Source of the DNA: Actinomadura xylanilytica
GTDB lineage: Bacteria; Actinomycetota; Actinomycetes; Streptosporangiales; Streptosporangiaceae
Direction: 5' to 3'
Assembly (NCBI RefSeq): GCF_030283145.1
Contig: NZ_JASNWE010000005.1
Location: 434,001 to 498,000, forward strand
DNA length: 64,000 nucleotides
The notes below the pieces were generated by a model, which was not told the DNA's origin, did no database searches, and was given only the letters and a program-made list of their open reading frames with translations. Made by a program: the position numbers and the translations under genes. Of this stretch, positions 61,610-64,000 are shown in pieces. Position 1 is the first letter of the stretch. Each line of letters opens with the position of its first letter.

Positions 61610-62716
61610 ATGCGCACCCCCCCGTCCCGCGCCCGCCTGCCCCGCGTACTCCTGGCCGCCTCACTGGTGAGCGGGGCCGGAGCCATCACCGCCGCCCCGG
61701 CGCACGCCGCCGTCGCGGCCCGCCCGGCCGGCCCGGCGGCCGGCGCCGTCGCCGGGATCCCGTTCGTCGAGGCGCGGGCCGAACGCGCCGCCGACGGGAG
61801 CCACCTGATCACCTGGGCCTCACCGGCCGCCACGGTGAACGTCACCGCCTTCACCGACCCCGACGCCACCCAGGGCGGGAGCGAGGTGGGCAGCGGCCCC
61901 GGCAACGGGCAACTGACCGTCCCCGCCGGACGCCTGCCCGCCGCGGCCCGCTGGTACTTCCGGCTCACCCCCGACCAGGGCCGGCCCCTCATCGTGGCCG
62001 AGCGGTCGGCCGGCATCGAGACGGCGCGCAACTTCCGCGACGTCGGCGGCTACCGCACCACCGACGGCCACTGGGTCCGCACGGGCATGGTCTACCGCTC
62101 CAACAAGCTCTCGTCCACGACCCCGGCCGACCAGCAGCGCATGACCGACCTCGGGATCACCCTGGACGTCGATCTGCGCAACATCAGCGAACGCCGCGAC
62201 GACCCCGACCGGCTACCCGCCGGAGTCCGGTACCAGGTCGCTGATGTGGCCGACCTGACCCACGGCGTCAAGTTCCACGACCCCGCGCTGATGACCCTGG
62301 CCGAGGCACTGCTCGCGGGACTGCTGAGCGGCTCCTCCGATCTCGGCCAGAGCATCGGCTACCCGTTCATGGTCAACTTCACCGGCGCCGACCGCGCCTA
62401 CCGCGACCTGCTCAACGCCACCGCGGCCAACAACGGCGCCACGGTCTTCCATTGCAGCTCCGGCAAGGACCGCACCGGGTGGGGCACCGCCGTCCTGCTG
62501 ACCATCCTCGGCGTCCCCCGCGCCACCGTCGAAGCCGACTACCTGGCCAGCAACACCTACCTCGGCAGGGACGACGCGGTGCAGATCGCCTGGCTCCGCG
62601 CCGCCTTCGACGAGGCCGACGACCTCTACGGCAGCTTCGACGCCTACGTCAAGCAGGGCCTCGAGCTCGACGACGCCACGATCGCCGCCCTGCGCGCCAA
62701 GCTCCTGACCTCCTGA
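61610..62716 (+). CDS. Secreted tyrosine/serine phosphatase (PtpB-like)
   Basis: 368 residues. Signal peptide RLPRVLLAASLVSGAGAITAAPAHA, cleaved after AHA. Then a short beta domain and the phosphatase: ARNFRDVGGYRTTDGHWVRTG (PtpB family N-motif), P-loop HCSSGKDRTGWG with Cys282 and Arg288, and a C-terminal helical lid (ADYLASNTYLGRDD). The Lys in CSSGKDR suggests lipid or phosphotyrosine/phosphoinositide activity as in mycobacterial PtpB. AAGGA precedes the ATG. It should act outside the cell; a hairpin follows. Confidence 0.88.
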   Translation: MRTPPSRARLPRVLLAASLVSGAGAITAAPAHAAVAARPAGPAAGAVAGIPFVEARAERAADGSHLITWASPAATVNVTAFTDPDATQGGSEVGSGPGNGQLTVPAGRLPAAARWYFRLTPDQGRPLIVAERSAGIETARNFRDVGGYRTTDGHWVRTGMVYRSNKLSSTTPADQQRMTDLGITLDVDLRNISERRDDPDRLPAGVRYQVADVADLTHGVKFHDPALMTLAEALLAGLLSGSSDLGQSIGYPFMVNFTGADRAYRDLLNATAANNGATVFHCSSGKDRTGWGTAVLLTILGVPRATVEADYLASNTYLGRDDAVQIAWLRAAFDEADDLYGSFDAYVKQGLELDDATIAALRAKLLTS

Positions 62717-62744
62717 CCGAGCCGCGCCCGGACGGAGTCCCGAC

Positions 62745-62782
62745 ACGGCCGTGGATCAGCCCCAAAGGTGATCCACGGCCGT
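62745..62782 (+). terminator. Hairpin after the phosphatase gene
   Basis: Perfect 14-bp stem ACGGCCGTGGATCA / TGATCC...GGCCGT with a 10-base loop. Confidence 0.8.
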
Positions 62783-62949
62783 CCCGACGCTGTGCAGGGA
62801 CGCCTGCAACGACCGCCACCGTCAGCGGGAGTACCGTTCGATCGACACATGGGCGCCGGCCGGCGCCAGGCGGTCCGGGCTCGCCGAACCCGGTGGGCTC
62901 ATGCCGGATCATGTGCACCCGGCGCAGCGTCCCACCGCGGAAGGACACG

Positions 62950-64000
62950 ATGAACCTGCCCACCAGGCCCCCAGGGGCGGATTCAGAGGTGTCCGCCCAG
63001 GTACCACTCCTGTCCCCGCAGTCGCCCGTGCACCAAGGTCCGCAGCAGGAGCCGGACCGTCGGCCGGGGTTCGGCGCCGCCGGGCCGGGAACCATGGTGT
63101 CCACCCTCGGCGCGCCGGCGGCGGGGGTGGTGGTCCTGCGCGGACGGGCTCCGGCCCGTACTCCGCAGCAGTTGGCCGACCTGCTGCGCAGCGCCGGCGC
63201 CGGGCTGCCCGAGCGGGTCCTGCGTGAGATGGGTACCACGACCGGGACCTGGCTTCAGGGCGAACGCCGCTCCTCTCCGGCCACGCAGGCCGGCTACATC
63301 CGGGAGGTGGCCTGGTGGATCACCTGGGTCGCCGCGCGCGGCCTGGACCCGACCGACGTCAGCCATGTCGAGGCCGACCTGTACGCCGCGGCGCTGCGCG
63401 CGCAGGGCCTGAAGGACGCCACCCGGGCGCGGCGGCTCTCGGCCGTCAGCTCCTGGTACGCCTACCTGCACCGCGCCGGACTGGCCGCACGCAATCCCTT
63501 CGGCCCGGGCATGGACCGGCCGCGGGTCGACCAGTACTCCTCCACCCGCGGCATCTCCGCCGACGACATGGAAAGGATGCTGGCCTGCGCCAAGGCCCGG
63601 GAATCCACGCGGACCTACGCCCTGCTGGCCGTGATGTTCTCCACCGGCTGCCGGGTCGGCTCCGTCACCGACACCACGGTCGGCAGCCTCGGCCACGATT
63701 CCGGACACCGCACCATCGACCTGCCCGTCAAGGGCGGCAAGACCAAGCGGTTCGTGCTGCCCCCGCTGGCCAGCGAGGCCATCGACGACTACCTCGAGCA
63801 GCGGGCCGAGGACACCGCCGGGCCCGGCGGCCCCCTTCCCGGCGACGCGCCGCTCTTCGCCACCAGGACCGGGCGGCATATCGACCAGCCGTATGTCTTC
63901 AGGCTGGTGCGACGCATTGCTGCGGCGGCCGACGTCCAGGGCGCCGACCAGTTGTCCCCGCACAGCATCCGGCACGGCGTGGCCACCCTCCTCCTCGGCA
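62950..64000 (+). CDS. Tyrosine recombinase/integrase (3' end outside window)
   Basis: At least 350 residues from ATG 62950 (AAGGA upstream), open to the window edge. N-terminal SAM-like core-binding domain (TQAGYIREVAWWITWVAARG, ATRARRLSAVSSWYAYLHRAG) and a catalytic domain with Arg235 (FSTGCRVGSV), Lys in VKGGKTKRFVLP, and HSIRHG near the end; the catalytic Tyr would lie just past the edge. A Pro-rich 60-residue extension precedes the core. It could belong to an integrative element or be a XerC/D-like chromosomal gene. Confidence 0.88.
   Translation, partial: MNLPTRPPGADSEVSAQVPLLSPQSPVHQGPQQEPDRRPGFGAAGPGTMVSTLGAPAAGVVVLRGRAPARTPQQLADLLRSAGAGLPERVLREMGTTTGTWLQGERRSSPATQAGYIREVAWWITWVAARGLDPTDVSHVEADLYAAALRAQGLKDATRARRLSAVSSWYAYLHRAGLAARNPFGPGMDRPRVDQYSSTRGISADDMERMLACAKARESTRTYALLAVMFSTGCRVGSVTDTTVGSLGHDSGHRTIDLPVKGGKTKRFVLPPLASEAIDDYLEQRAEDTAGPGGPLPGDAPLFATRTGRHIDQPYVFRLVRRIAAAADVQGADQLSPHSIRHGVATLLLG

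Overview
The window is very GC-rich DNA with frequent GTG and TTG starts, several apparently leaderless promoters, and gene families (TipA-type MerR regulators, MocR regulators, DUF1707, DUF4097, DUF4132, Zn-ribbon serine recombinases) that together point to an actinomycete; the genus cannot be named from the sequence alone. It has two ordinary accessory-chromosome stretches on either side of a long mosaic (about 8.4-50 kb) made of nested transposons, their solitary ends and broken gene pieces. No rRNA, tRNA or CRISPR array was seen.

Layout. 1-8.4 kb: the end of a repeat protein, an acyl-CoA thioesterase-like gene, an IS21 relic, an alpha/beta hydrolase divergent from its probable HxlR regulator, a deleted recombinase copy, then a leftward operon of an ABC exporter (permease plus DrrA-like ATPase), a DUF4097 protein and a ribbon-helix-helix protein. 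8.6-21.7 kb: transposase fragments, a DUF2268/TipA-like MerR operon behind a textbook MerR promoter, a decayed recombinase, a TauE/SafE permease, an MmpL-type exporter divergent from a two-component system, a broken monooxygenase, a frameshifted resolvase, and an MBL-fold/ferredoxin protein divergent from its TetR regulator.

21.7-36.8 kb is the main structure: a Tn3-family element bounded by perfect inverted repeats (21735-21778 and 36763-36807) carrying a frameshifted tnpA, an alpha/beta hydrolase and an intact Zn-ribbon serine recombinase. Into the region upstream of that recombinase (probably its res site) a second, Tn402/Tn5053-type transposon (26553-35573) has inserted. It has 25-bp terminal repeats matching at 21 of 25 positions, flush 7-bp direct repeats of the target, tniA-tniB-tniQ-tniR, and a 1076-residue DUF4132 protein as cargo. 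Five same-orientation copies of the Tn3-element right end (near 5.0, 11.8, 26.3, 36.8 and 37.6 kb), four of them downstream of a recombinase gene or relic, show that this family invaded the locus repeatedly. A second, deleted Tn402-type element (43914-44105) begins exactly inside a resolvase helix-turn-helix.

37.6-43.8 kb holds the least familiar genes: a coiled-coil protein behind a control region packed with palindromes, a 917-residue protein with hemopexin-like repeats and a metzincin-type zinc site, and a 27-codon open frame translationally coupled to an unknown 262-residue protein. 45-64 kb returns to ordinary accessory genes: GNAT acetyltransferase, two DHA2 exporters with nearby regulators, a SUKH-like duplicated protein, DUF1707, a MocR regulator with two target promoters (cupin, AhpD-like), a ribbon-helix-helix/VOC/exporter operon, MOSC protein, SnoaL-like protein, methyltransferase, secreted tyrosine phosphatase and a tyrosine integrase running off the right edge. 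Several genes differ from an intact frame by a single base (tnpA, tniQ, the 19 kb resolvase); these are decay or sequencing errors and should be checked against reads.
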